From the NCBI RefSeq assembly GCF_034676545.1, contig NZ_JAUCBZ010000015.1, positions 1,519,001-1,583,000 of the forward strand: 64,000 nucleotides of DNA. Reading direction: 5' to 3'. Below the pieces are notes generated by a model. That model had not been told where the DNA came from, searched no databases, and saw nothing but the letters and a program-made list of their open reading frames with translations. Below are positions 35,899 through 44,800 of this stretch, in pieces. Position 1 is the first letter of the stretch, and the number at the start of each line of letters is the position of its first letter. This DNA comes from Pararhodobacter sp. Lineage in GTDB: Bacteria > Pseudomonadota > Alphaproteobacteria > Rhodobacterales > Rhodobacteraceae. The position numbers and the translations under genes are program-made.

Positions 35899-36828
35899 AT
35901 GCAGGCTCTGATCGACGTTATCTTGCCGGTTTTCATGGTGGTCGCCGCCGGATATGCCGTTGTCTGGCGGGGCTGGATGAGCAACGAGGGCGTCGAGGCG
36001 CTGATGAAATTCGCGCAGAATTTCGCCATCCCGACGATGCTGTTTCTGGCTCTGGCGCGTCTCGATCTGGGCAATATTTTCGAGTGGCGGTTGCTGGTCA
36101 GCTTTTATGCGGGCGCGGTCGCGGGCTTTGTGGCCGGGCTCTTGGGCGCACGATTCCTGTTCGGGCGCGAGTGGGAAGACTCCGTGGCGGTGGGGTTTGT
36201 ATGCCTGTTTTCAAACTCCGTGCTGCTGGGATTGCCGATTTCAGAGCGTGCCTATGGAGCCGCGTCCCTGTCCGCAAATTATGCGATCATCGCGTTGCAT
36301 GGCCCGTTTTGCTATGCGGTCGGCATCATGGCGATGGAGGGTGTGCGGGCGCGTGGTGGGGGGCTGTTGAAGACGCTGGGCCGAGTGGTCAAAGGGTTAT
36401 CGGCCAACCCGCTGGTCATCGGCATTGGGTTGGGGGTGCTGGTCAATCTGACTGGGCTGCCCTTGCCGCAGGTGTTCATGGATGGGGCGGATTTGCTGGC
36501 GCGCGCCGGCTTGCCGACGGCGCTGTTCGGCCTGGGCGGGGTCTTGTACCGCTACCGACCCGAGGGTGATTTGAAGTTGATCGCCTATGCGGTGGTGATG
36601 TCGCTGCTGCTGCACCCGATGGTGACCTGGGGCATGGGGCGCGCCCTGGCGGTTGAGCCCTCGGCGTTTCGTTCGGCGGTTGTCACGGCGTCGATGGCGC
36701 CCGGGGTGAACGCCTATCTTTTCGCCAATATGTACGGCCGCGCCAAACGGGTGGCGGCATCAACGGTGTTGATGGCCACCTTGTTGTGTATTTTGACTGC
36801 CTGGGGCTGGATGACGGCTCTGGGGTGA
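35899..36828 (+). CDS. AEC-family (auxin-efflux-carrier-like) transporter
   Basis: 309 aa, about ten hydrophobic helices. VILPVFMVVAAGYAVVWRGW at the N-terminus, FAQNFAIPTMLFLALARLD, and GVNAYLFANMYGRAKRVAASTVL match the AEC (PIN-related) family, which exports or imports malate, malonate or auxin-like acids. ATG 35899 selected; TTG five codons earlier also possible. Last gene of the plus cluster. Confidence 0.88.
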   Translation: MQALIDVILPVFMVVAAGYAVVWRGWMSNEGVEALMKFAQNFAIPTMLFLALARLDLGNIFEWRLLVSFYAGAVAGFVAGLLGARFLFGREWEDSVAVGFVCLFSNSVLLGLPISERAYGAASLSANYAIIALHGPFCYAVGIMAMEGVRARGGGLLKTLGRVVKGLSANPLVIGIGLGVLVNLTGLPLPQVFMDGADLLARAGLPTALFGLGGVLYRYRPEGDLKLIAYAVVMSLLLHPMVTWGMGRALAVEPSAFRSAVVTASMAPGVNAYLFANMYGRAKRVAASTVLMATLLCILTAWGWMTALG

Positions 36829-36832
36829 GTGC

Positions 36833-36845
36833 GGGGGGGGGGGGG
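36833..36845. repeat. 13-base poly-G tract
   Basis: A run of thirteen G (C on the other strand) starts four bases after the AEC transporter stop, in the convergent gap with murA. Such homopolymers are unstable in replication and error-prone in sequencing. Confidence 0.9.
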
Positions 36846-36903
36846 CGGCACTCGGGCCCCATCGAGGGGCCGCTCGTGCCGGCGGTTTGCGGACCGCAGC
36901 CGA

Positions 36904-36947
36904 CTGGAAGGGTTTTCCACCCTTCCAGACCAACCCGGAGGATTTTT
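36904..36947 (+). terminator. Strong hairpin between AEC transporter and murA
   Basis: Perfect 10-bp stem CTGGAAGGGT / ACCCTTCCAG with a TTTCC loop at 36904-36928, then TTTTTT at 36942-36947. The spacing to the T-run is long (13 bases), so termination efficiency is uncertain. Upstream lies another short stem (GGCCCC / GGGGCC). Confidence 0.55.
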
Positions 36948-36961
36948 TCAGAACAAAGATG

Positions 36962-38272
36962 TCAGGTGCGGGCGGGTACGCGGGTGATCTTGGCACCCAT
37001 CGCGTTGAGGCGCTCGTCGATGCGTTCGTAGCCGCGTTCGATTTGCTGGGCGTTGTTGATCGTGCTGGTGCCTTCGGCGCACATGGCGGCGATCAGCATC
37101 GCCATGCCGGCGCGGATATCGGGGCTTTCCAGCCGCGCGCCACGCATTTTCGAGGGGCCGGCAACGATTGCGCGGTGTGGGTCACACAGGACAATGCGCG
37201 CGCCCATGGCGATCAGCTTGTCGACAAAGAACATCCGGCTTTCGAACATTTTCTCGAACATCATCACCACGCCTTCGCATTGCGTGGCGGTGACGATGGC
37301 GATGGACATGGTATCGGCCGGGAAGGCGGGCCAGGGTTGGTCCGAGATCGTCGGGATATGGCCGCCGAAATCGTCCTGTACCCGCATTTTCTGATCGGAG
37401 GCGATAAACAGATCGTTGCCGCGCACCTCGCAGTGAATGCCGAGGCGCTCGAAGTTCATCAGGGTCGAACGCAGATGCTCGACCCCGGCGTTCTGGATGG
37501 TGATCTCGGATTTCGTGACCGCCGCGAGGCCGATCAGCGAGCCAACCTCGATATGGTCGGGGCCGATGCGGTGGGTTGCGGCACCCAGCGGGCCGCCGCC
37601 GTGGATGGTCATCGTGTTGGTGCCGATGCCCTCGATCGTGGCACCCATCGCGATCAGGAAATGCGCCAGATCCTGCACATGGGGTTCCGAGGCGCAGTTG
37701 CGCAGAATGGTTGTGCCCTCGGCATAGACCGCGGCGCAGAGCGCGTTTTCGGTTGCCGTAACCGACGGTTCGTCGAGGAAAACATCGGCGCCGATCAGCT
37801 TTTCCGCTTTGAAATGATACGCGCCGTTTACCGTGATCTTGGCGCCCAACTGCTCCAGCGCGAGGAAATGCGTGTCGATGCGGCGGCGACCGATCACGTC
37901 GCCGCCGGGTGGCGGCAGACGCACCTCGCCACAGCGCGCCAACATCGGCCCTGCCAGCAGGATCGAGGCACGAACGCGGGCGCAGAGCTCCGGGTCCAGG
38001 TCGGCCGGGCGCAGGGTGGCCGCGTGAATTTCAAGCGAGTTGCGGTCGAGCCAGCGGGCTTCGGCCCCGACGGACTGGATCAGTTCGACCAGGACCTCGA
38101 TATCGCGGATGCGTGGCACGTTGCGCAGTTCAACGCGTTGATCGGTCAGCAGGGCAGCGGCCACGATGGGCAGGGCCGCGTTCTTGTTGCCCGACGGTTC
38201 GATCGTGCCGGTCAGGCGATGTCCGCCCTCGACGATATATTGAATACGCTCGTGCGGCTGTGCCTGTGCCAT
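36962..38272 (-). CDS. murA: UDP-N-acetylglucosamine 1-carboxyvinyltransferase with Asp in place of the active-site Cys
   Basis: 436 aa from ATG 38272 (GGGGAG upstream), first step of peptidoglycan precursor synthesis. Lys30 (GNKN), RAS at Arg101, PAFPADT Asp and IGRRRID are conserved. In the loop that normally reads PGGCxIG, the residue is Asp125 (PPGGDVIGRRRID; codon GAC at 37898-37900). Cys115 in E. coli is the fosfomycin target; Asp at this site is known in naturally fosfomycin-resistant MurA (mycobacteria, Chlamydia). A second paralog may exist elsewhere. Confidence 0.95.
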   Translation of the reverse strand: MAQAQPHERIQYIVEGGHRLTGTIEPSGNKNAALPIVAAALLTDQRVELRNVPRIRDIEVLVELIQSVGAEARWLDRNSLEIHAATLRPADLDPELCARVRASILLAGPMLARCGEVRLPPPGGDVIGRRRIDTHFLALEQLGAKITVNGAYHFKAEKLIGADVFLDEPSVTATENALCAAVYAEGTTILRNCASEPHVQDLAHFLIAMGATIEGIGTNTMTIHGGGPLGAATHRIGPDHIEVGSLIGLAAVTKSEITIQNAGVEHLRSTLMNFERLGIHCEVRGNDLFIASDQKMRVQDDFGGHIPTISDQPWPAFPADTMSIAIVTATQCEGVVMMFEKMFESRMFFVDKLIAMGARIVLCDPHRAIVAGPSKMRGARLESPDIRAGMAMLIAAMCAEGTSTINNAQQIERGYERIDERLNAMGAKITRVPART

Positions 38273-38360
38273 GCGTCGCTCCCCAAGTGTCACTGCTTTT
38301 GTCGTTGGCGCCATCAGTAGCAAATCGGCGGCAGCAACAAAACCGACAATTCTGTGTGTT

Positions 38361-38999
38361 TTAAGGTTTCCAGCGCAAGAAATTGCCGATCAGGCGCAGT
38401 CCGGTGGCTTGGCTTTTTTCGGGATGGAATTGCATACCCAAAATGGTGTCTCGCCCGACAATTGCCGCGACCGGGCCGCCGTAATCGACATGCGCCAGGA
38501 GGTGCGCAGGGTCGGCAACCTCAAAGCGGTAGGAGTGGACGAAATAAGCGTGATCGCCGGAATTCAGCCCGGCCAGAACCGGATGCGGACGGTCGAGGAT
38601 CAGATCGTTCCAGCCCATATGCGGGACCTTCAGGGCGGGGTCTGCGGGGGTGATGCGCAGGACATCGCCGCCGATCCAGTCGAGGCCGGAGGTTTCGGCG
38701 TATTCATGGCCCCTGGTTGCCAAAAGTTGCATGCCGACGCAGATGCCCAGAAACGGGCGGCCTCGGGTCAGGACGGCCTCGTGCAGGGCCTCGGTCATGC
38801 CGGTGACGGCGTCGAGTTCGCGGCGGCAGGAGGGAAACGCGCCGTCGCCGGGCAACACGATGCGGTCGGCGCGCAGCACGTCTTCGGGCCGCGCGGAGAT
38901 CAGGACCTGGCCGCCATCGACCTCGGCCGCCATCAGCTCGAACGCTTTTTGCGCGGAATGCAGATTGCCGCTTTCGTAATCAACGAGGACTGTAAGCAT
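38361..38999 (-). CDS. hisH: Imidazole glycerol phosphate synthase, glutaminase subunit
   Basis: 212 aa. Class I amidotransferase nucleophile in FLGICVGMQLLA, His-Glu in GMQFHPEKSQ, and DYESGNLHSAQKAFE at the N-terminus. It supplies ammonia to HisF, which is not in the window; hisB lies upstream on the same strand with a 223-base gap. Confidence 0.97.
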   Translation of the reverse strand: MLTVLVDYESGNLHSAQKAFELMAAEVDGGQVLISARPEDVLRADRIVLPGDGAFPSCRRELDAVTGMTEALHEAVLTRGRPFLGICVGMQLLATRGHEYAETSGLDWIGGDVLRITPADPALKVPHMGWNDLILDRPHPVLAGLNSGDHAYFVHSYRFEVADPAHLLAHVDYGGPVAAIVGRDTILGMQFHPEKSQATGLRLIGNFLRWKP

Positions 39000-39222
39000 T
39001 TGGGGACTCCGTGTGCTGCGACACCCCTAACGCAGGTGCAGCATCTCGTCCAGCACCTCAGGCTCAGGCGGCATGCTGTCAGCGGTTGCGCATTGGCAAG
39101 CACCGACCGGTACTGGGAAAGGCGCGGCGGTGACTCATTGCGTAGAGCGCTGCGAAGGCGGCCGTTTTGACGGACGGATTTCGCACCCAAGCAAGAGCGC
39201 GCGCATACCACCGATCAGGCGA

Positions 39223-39810
39223 TCACAAGACACCCTTGGTCGAGGGGACGGCGTCGGCCTTGCGGGGGTCGATCTCGCAGGCGTCGCGAAGCGCACGGGC
39301 GACGGATTTGAAGGCCGCCTCGGCGATGTGGTGGCTGTTGAAGCCGTGGACCTGATCCAGATGCAGGGTGATGCCGCCGTGCGTGCTGAGGGCCTGAAAG
39401 AACTCGCGCACCAATTCGGTATCGAAAGTGCCGATTTTCTGGGTCGGCAGATCGAGGTTCCAGATCAGAAACGGACGCCCGGACAGATCGAGCGCACAGC
39501 GCACTTGTGCGTCATCCATGGGCAATGCGCATTCACCGTAGCGCCGGATTCCACGTTTGTCGCCAAGCGCTTGGGTCAGGGCCTGGCCGATGGCGATGCC
39601 GGTATCCTCGACGGTGTGGTGGTCGTCGATATGCAAATCACCCTCGGCCCGGATCGTCAGGTCGAACAGCGCGTGGCGCGCCAATTGGTCGAGCATATGG
39701 TCGAAGAACCCGACGCCGGTCTGGTTGTCATAACGGCCTGAGCCGTCGACATCCAATGTGATCTGGATTTCGGTTTCCGAGGTCTTGCGGGTAATCGTGG
39801 CGCGGCGCAT
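39223..39810 (-). CDS. hisB: Imidazoleglycerol-phosphate dehydratase
   Basis: 195 aa. The two Mn-binding pseudo-repeats are clear: GVGFFDHMLDQLARH and DIDDHHTVEDTGI-type in HIDDHHTVEDTGIAIGQA, then FDTELVREFFQAL and GFNSHHIAEAAFKSVARAL. Monofunctional, without the phosphatase half found in enterobacteria. Confidence 0.97.
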   Translation of the reverse strand: MRRATITRKTSETEIQITLDVDGSGRYDNQTGVGFFDHMLDQLARHALFDLTIRAEGDLHIDDHHTVEDTGIAIGQALTQALGDKRGIRRYGECALPMDDAQVRCALDLSGRPFLIWNLDLPTQKIGTFDTELVREFFQALSTHGGITLHLDQVHGFNSHHIAEAAFKSVARALRDACEIDPRKADAVPSTKGVL

Positions 39811-39864
39811 GGCAAATTTCCGTCGTTCGTGCGGCGTCGGTATAGGTCGCGGCGGTGCTTTTGG

Positions 39865-40158
39865 CTAGCCCTCATACCCTTCGATGATCACCGTATCTGC
39901 GGACGAGATCGGGTCACGAATGGCCTTGGCGGCCTGATACTCGGGCGAGTGGAAACAGTCAGTCGCTGCCTGAAGGTCGGGGAATTCGATGACCACCGTC
40001 CGGCTGCGGGTCTGCCCCTCGATTTGCTGCTGTGGCGCGCCACGGATCAGGAACCGCGCCCCATATTTGGCAAATGCCACGGCATTGGCTGCGCGGTATT
40101 TGGCGTAGATGTCGGGGTCATGCACGTCGACATGGGCGACCCAATAGGCTTTTGGCAT
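39865..40158 (-). CDS. DUF1330 domain protein
   Basis: 97 aa, start MPKAYWVAHVDVHDPDIYAKY. YxxANAVAFAKYGARFLIRG and SRTVVIEFPDLQAATDCFHSPEYQAA are the characteristic DUF1330 strands of this ferredoxin-like small protein. Function unknown; the fold resembles dimeric monooxygenase or stress-protein domains. The longer frame to 40326 is not supported. Confidence 0.88.
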   Translation of the reverse strand: MPKAYWVAHVDVHDPDIYAKYRAANAVAFAKYGARFLIRGAPQQQIEGQTRSRTVVIEFPDLQAATDCFHSPEYQAAKAIRDPISSADTVIIEGYEG

Positions 40159-40216
40159 GGGGGAAACTCCGGTTGCTTTGGTCAAGGATGACCCGTGACA
40201 GGCGGCAGCGCAAGGG

Positions 40217-40660
40217 TCACAGGCGCAGGACGAAGCGGGGCGCGTCGGAGGGCCGCAGTTGAAACCCGAGATGCGCGTAGAACGCCTGCGCGGCGTGATT
40301 GTCCGGGTGCGTGCTGACCGTGACATAGGCGCAGTTCAGGGCCCGCGCATGGGTGAGGGTTGCTTGGAGGAGCGCGGCGCCAATGCCGGTGCCACGATGC
40401 GCGGGACTGACATACAGATGATGCATGTCCAACCCGCGCACACCCCATTGCAATTGCGCGCTATGGGTGAGGGCAGCGTAGCCGATCAGAGTTTCGGCGT
40501 GTGCGACAAGGAGATCGAGGACCGGGCGCGCACCGAATACATCCCGTTCAAGGGATGCGGCGGTGCAGTTGGGCGGGTCGTCATGGTGGGCTGCAAGTGC
40601 GTAAATCAGCGGCAAGAGTGCCGGTATGTCGTGGGCCTTGGCTGGTCTTATTCGAGGCAT
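40217..40660 (-). CDS. GNAT N-acetyltransferase
   Basis: 147 aa. RPAKAHDIPALLPLIYALA forms the first motif, LYVSPAHRGTGIGAALLQATL the acetyl-CoA loop (RGTGIG), and NHAAQAFYAHLGF motif B. Substrate unknown; ends 58 bases before DUF1330 on the same strand. Confidence 0.88.
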   Translation of the reverse strand: MPRIRPAKAHDIPALLPLIYALAAHHDDPPNCTAASLERDVFGARPVLDLLVAHAETLIGYAALTHSAQLQWGVRGLDMHHLYVSPAHRGTGIGAALLQATLTHARALNCAYVTVSTHPDNHAAQAFYAHLGFQLRPSDAPRFVLRL

Positions 40661-40851
40661 GGGCTTGGGGCTCCGAGTGGGGCCGCCGTGTCATTGCCCT
40701 TGGCCGCACGGCGGCGGGGCAAAGGGTCAGAAAGACATGACACAGCCCGCGCTCAGTTGGCGCGGCAATACAGCGAGCAAAGGCGTGTCGGCTTGGTCAT
40801 GGGAAAACTGTGCCGCTCGAGGCGATTGGTGTCAAGCGGCAGAGCTTGCAC

Positions 40852-42228
40852 TTAATCAACCAGATGCCCCCAAAGATCATAGTCAGAAGCCTCATCCACT
40901 GTCACATTTACGATTTGTCCGATTGTCAGACTTTCGAAATCTTCGTCGATGAACAGGTTCCCGTCAATTTCTGGCGCGTCGGCTTGGGTGCGGCAGGTCG
41001 CGCCTTCATCGTCGATCTCGTCGATGATCACCGGCAAAACGCGACCCACTTTGGCCTGAAGCTTGGCCGCCGAAATGGCTTGCGCCTTTTCCATGAACCG
41101 GTCCCAGCGGTCTTGCTTGATGTCGTCGGGAACGTGGTTCTCCAAGTCATTGGAGCGCGCGCCCTTGACGTTTTCATACTGGAAACAGCCAACACGATCC
41201 AGTTGCGCCTCGTCCAGCCAGTCCAGAAGCGTCTGGAATTCCTCCTCGGTTTCACCTGGGAAGCCGACGATGAAGGTGCTGCGGAGCGTGATATCAGGGC
41301 AATCTGCGCGCCAGCGGGCGATCTCGTCCAGTGTCTTGGCCGCCGCTGCCGGGCGTGCCATGCGGCGCAGGGTTTCAGGATGGGCGTGCTGGAACGGAAT
41401 GTCGAGATAGGGCAGTACCAGCCCCTCGGCCATCAGGGGGATCAGGTCGCGCACATGCGGGTAGGGATAGACGTAATGCAGTCGAACCCAAGCGCCCAGT
41501 GACCCAAGATCGCGCGCGAGATCGGTGATATGTGCGCGGTGCCCGCGTTCCGTTGCGTGTTTCAGGTCCAGACCATAGGCCGAGGTGTCCTGACTGATCA
41601 CCAAAAGCTCCTGAACGCCTGCCGCAACCAGTTTTTCGGCCTCACGAAGGATGGCATGGGCCGGGCGGCTGACCAGGCGGCCGCGCATATCCGGGATGAT
41701 GCAGAATTTGCACTTGTGGTTACAGCCCTCGGAAATCTTGAGGTAGCTGTAATGCCGAGGTGTCAGCTTGACACCCGTCGCGGGCAACAGGTCGATGAAT
41801 GGATCGGGCGAAGCCGGAACGGCAGCGTGCACCGCATCAAGGACCTGTTCGTATTGATGTGGGCCGGTCACCGCCATCACCTTGGGGTGGGTGCCGGTGA
41901 TAAACTCGGGTTCGGCGCCCAGACACCCTGTCACAATCACCCGTCCGTTTTCGCGCAAGGCCTCGCCGATGGCGTCGAGCGATTCCGCTTTGGCGCTGTC
42001 CAGAAAGCCGCAGGTATTCACGATCACCGCATCCGCGCCCTGGTAATCCGGCGAGATGGCGTAGCCTTCGGCCCGCAGGCGCGTCAGGATGCGTTCGCTG
42101 TCGACCAGGGCTTTGGGGCAGCCGAGGCTGACCATGCCGATCGTCGGCTGGCCGTCGCGGCTGGGCGGCGTGCTCAGGCGCGCGTGGGGGGCAAGGTCAG
42201 GGCGGAGGTTCGGTGGGTTCTGGCTCAT
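40852..42228 (-). CDS. rimO: Ribosomal protein S12 methylthiotransferase
   Basis: 458 aa radical-SAM enzyme that thiomethylates S12 Asp. N-terminal UPF0004 domain with three cluster cysteines (SLGCPKALVDSE, NTCGFLDSAKAES, VTGCLGAE), core SEGCNHKCKFCIIPDMRGRLVSR (CxxxCxxC), and a C-terminal TRAM domain ending DYDLWGHLVD. Start at MSQNPPNLRPDLAP. Confidence 0.97.
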   Translation of the reverse strand: MSQNPPNLRPDLAPHARLSTPPSRDGQPTIGMVSLGCPKALVDSERILTRLRAEGYAISPDYQGADAVIVNTCGFLDSAKAESLDAIGEALRENGRVIVTGCLGAEPEFITGTHPKVMAVTGPHQYEQVLDAVHAAVPASPDPFIDLLPATGVKLTPRHYSYLKISEGCNHKCKFCIIPDMRGRLVSRPAHAILREAEKLVAAGVQELLVISQDTSAYGLDLKHATERGHRAHITDLARDLGSLGAWVRLHYVYPYPHVRDLIPLMAEGLVLPYLDIPFQHAHPETLRRMARPAAAAKTLDEIARWRADCPDITLRSTFIVGFPGETEEEFQTLLDWLDEAQLDRVGCFQYENVKGARSNDLENHVPDDIKQDRWDRFMEKAQAISAAKLQAKVGRVLPVIIDEIDDEGATCRTQADAPEIDGNLFIDEDFESLTIGQIVNVTVDEASDYDLWGHLVD

Positions 42229-42401
42229 GGCGCGGCTATACGCCGGATCGGCGCGCACGAAAAGGGGCGCCGTGCGACAGGGCGGTCAAGAGACTGCGCG
42301 CGCAATCACGATAGATACGCGTTGCCTGGCCGTAGCCGCCAGGTCTGGTGTGCCCCGGTCTTGGCGACCAGGGCACGAAGGTTTGCGCCCAAAGGAGGCT
42401 A

Positions 42402-44018
42402 TCAGACGCCGTCGTCAAAAGGCTCAAAGCTTTCAGCGCTCGAGCGGCGCCACCGCTTCATGTAGCCGAATCGTTCATCGTCTTCGCGCAGCAGGAAACC
42501 GATGGGCATGTAGGGGTAAACATCTTCGCCGGTGACCATATCGCGGTCGTTTTCGCGCATCATCAAGTGCCAGGGCAAGAACCCGGAAGGATGGCTCAGA
42601 CCCGCCGCGCCGGACATTTCACCCAAGGCTTTCAGGGTGTTGCGATGGAAATTGGCAACACGAACGGCTTTGTCAGGCACGACCAGTGCGCGCTGACGTC
42701 TTTTGTCCTGCGTGGCGACACCCGTCGGGCAGAGATTGGTGTGACAGACCTGAGCCTGGATACAGCCGATGGAAAACATGAAGCCGCGCGCCGAATTCGC
42801 CCAATCGGCGCCCAAAGCCAGGGCCTTGGCAATGTCGAAGGCGTGAATCAGTTTTCCTGATGCCCCGATCTTGATTTTCTCGCGCAGATCCGCGCCGCGC
42901 AGGGCGTTATGGGCAAAGGTCAACCCTTCGACCAGGGGCATGCCCATGTGGTTGGCGAATTCCAGCGGTGCGGCCCCGGTGCCGCCTTCTTTGCCGTCGA
43001 TGACGATGAAATCCGGCGTGATCCCGGTTTTCAGCATCGCCTTGACCAAGCACATGAATTCGCGCCTATGGCCAAGGCACATCTTGAAGCCGATGGGCTT
43101 TCCTTCGGACAGGTCCCGCAACCGGGCAATGAACTCCATCAATTCGATTGGCGTCGAAAAGGCGTTGTGAGCGTCGGGCGAGTGGCAATCGACCCCCACT
43201 GGCACGCCGCGCGCCTCGGCAATCTCGGGCGTGACCTTGGCACCTGGCAGGATTCCGCCTTTGCCCGGCTTGGCCCCCTGCGAGAGCTTGATTTCGATCA
43301 TTTTGACCTGATCAAGCGCCGCTACCTCCCGAAATTTTTCGGGATCGAAACGGCCGTCAGGGGTGCGGCAGCCGAAATAGCCGGTGCCGATCTCATAAAT
43401 CAGATCGCCGCCGCCTTCGCGGTGATAGCGACTGATGCCGCCTTCGCCGGTGTCATGCGCAAAGCCGCCCGCCTTGGCGCCCTTGCTCAGCGCCAGGATC
43501 GCGTTGGCGGACAGCGCGCCAAAGCTCATCGCCGAGATGTTGTACATCGACAGGTTATAGGGTTTGCGGCAGTCCGGGCCGCCAACCATGACCCTGAAAT
43601 CGGTATCCAGGATTTTCTTGGGACGAATCGAATGGGTCAGCCATTGATAGCCCGAAGCGTTCACCGCGATTTTCGTGCCGAAGGGGCGTTTGTCTTCAAC
43701 GTTTTTCGCGCGTTGATAGACGATGCCGCGCGCCTCACGGGAAAACGGTTCTTCGTCGTGGTCGCTTTCCAGCAGATATTGCCGGATTTCTGGCCGAATC
43801 ATCTCAAACAGAAAGCGCAAATGGCCAAGTACGGGATAGTTGCGCAAGATTGCATGGTTGGTCTGCCGCAAATCGCGGACTCCCAACACGCTGAGCCCCC
43901 CGAACACGAGCGCTGGCATCCAAAGCCATGGCCAAACCGGGATCAACACGAGGCAAACGAGCGTCATCCAGACGCAAATTGCAAATGTTGAGTAGCGAAT
44001 CAAACCGAAGAACATCAT
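42402..44018 (-). CDS. FMN-binding glutamate-synthase-family protein (GltB2-like)
   Basis: About 538 aa from ATG 44018. One or two N-terminal membrane helices (residues 5-45) precede the glutamate synthase central FMN barrel: NISAMSFGALSANAILALSKGA, HREGGGDLIYEIGTGYFG, IEIKLSQGAKPGKGG and FIVIDGKEGGTGAAP. A 3Fe-4S-type cysteine set lies in GCIQAQVCHTNLCPTGVA. It lacks a glutaminase domain, so it may use ammonia or be a different flavin oxidoreductase; no gltD partner is visible. Confidence 0.85.
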   Translation of the reverse strand: MMFFGLIRYSTFAICVWMTLVCLVLIPVWPWLWMPALVFGGLSVLGVRDLRQTNHAILRNYPVLGHLRFLFEMIRPEIRQYLLESDHDEEPFSREARGIVYQRAKNVEDKRPFGTKIAVNASGYQWLTHSIRPKKILDTDFRVMVGGPDCRKPYNLSMYNISAMSFGALSANAILALSKGAKAGGFAHDTGEGGISRYHREGGGDLIYEIGTGYFGCRTPDGRFDPEKFREVAALDQVKMIEIKLSQGAKPGKGGILPGAKVTPEIAEARGVPVGVDCHSPDAHNAFSTPIELMEFIARLRDLSEGKPIGFKMCLGHRREFMCLVKAMLKTGITPDFIVIDGKEGGTGAAPLEFANHMGMPLVEGLTFAHNALRGADLREKIKIGASGKLIHAFDIAKALALGADWANSARGFMFSIGCIQAQVCHTNLCPTGVATQDKRRQRALVVPDKAVRVANFHRNTLKALGEMSGAAGLSHPSGFLPWHLMMRENDRDMVTGEDVYPYMPIGFLLREDDERFGYMKRWRRSSAESFEPFDDGV

Positions 44019-44197
44019 GGTTTCCCTGTTGAGCACCCCGCGCTGCGGACCGAATCGTCACAGGGTTGCAGACAGGTCTTTCGATTTCCTGAAAGCATGT
44101 GCCTCGACGCGGTGCCTTGATGGGGCATTGCGCCGAGACTAGCAGAGAGGCTTTGCGGAAACACCCCTGAATTGCAGGAAAAAATCGCGCGGATTGA

Positions 44198-44722
44198 TCA
44201 GCGTTTATCATAGCCCATGCGCGACAACAGGCGGTCTTTGCGCACGCCCTGATGCCAAATCGCCGCCACGATATGCAGCCCGATGGTGATCATCAGCAAG
44301 GTCGCGATGATGCCGTGTGCCGCGCGCGCGGCGATACCTTCGAAATTGGCGGGCATCTCGCCGCCAAAGAACACCGCATTGCCAAGCCCGGAATTGAGCG
44401 ACAAGGCCACACCAGAGCCGACCATGGCAAGGATCAGCGCATAGAGCGCCCAATGCGCCAACGGAGCCGCGCGATCGGCGAGGGCGATTCCGGTCGTGGC
44501 CGGTGCCGGGTGTGCGGTTTTGGCGCGGACAGCAAGGCGGATCAGCGTCAGAATGCCGATCACGAAGCCCAGACCCATGTGCAACCGGAACGACAACAGC
44601 TTTGACGGGTCACTGTTGGGCACCGGGGCCAGCACCAAGGTTCCGGCGACCAGCGCCACGATGAGCAGCAAGGCCGAGACCCAATGCAAGGTGACGAGGG
44701 CAGGGTGATAGCGGCTGGGCAT
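44198..44722 (-). CDS. Cytochrome b561-type membrane protein
   Basis: 174 aa, four transmembrane helices. Candidate heme-b His residues are in LVTLHWVS, FRLHMGLG, PLAHWALY, RAAHGII and GLHIVAAIWHQ. Fits the prokaryotic cytochrome b561 family that transfers electrons between quinone and periplasmic or cytoplasmic acceptors. Start 44722 preceded by AGGAAC. Confidence 0.87.
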   Translation of the reverse strand: MPSRYHPALVTLHWVSALLLIVALVAGTLVLAPVPNSDPSKLLSFRLHMGLGFVIGILTLIRLAVRAKTAHPAPATTGIALADRAAPLAHWALYALILAMVGSGVALSLNSGLGNAVFFGGEMPANFEGIAARAAHGIIATLLMITIGLHIVAAIWHQGVRKDRLLSRMGYDKR

Positions 44723-44800
44723 GTCGATGTTCCTGGATATTGCGGCGTCCATGCAACATATTCACAATGCAATATGTTTTGCAAGGCGAATGCGTGCGCG

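Noticed and set aside
39000..39222. Possible short peptide in the hisH-hisB gap ending PPEPEVLDEMLHLR
   Set aside because: The frame is only about 35 codons, without a start codon or ribosome site and with no recognised family, though the tail looks protein-like.
40737..40952. Plus-strand 71-codon ORF (MTQPALSWRGNTASKG...) overlapping the rimO 3' end
   Set aside because: No family motif, it overlaps rimO on the opposite strand, and the C-terminal half has the composition of a shadow frame.
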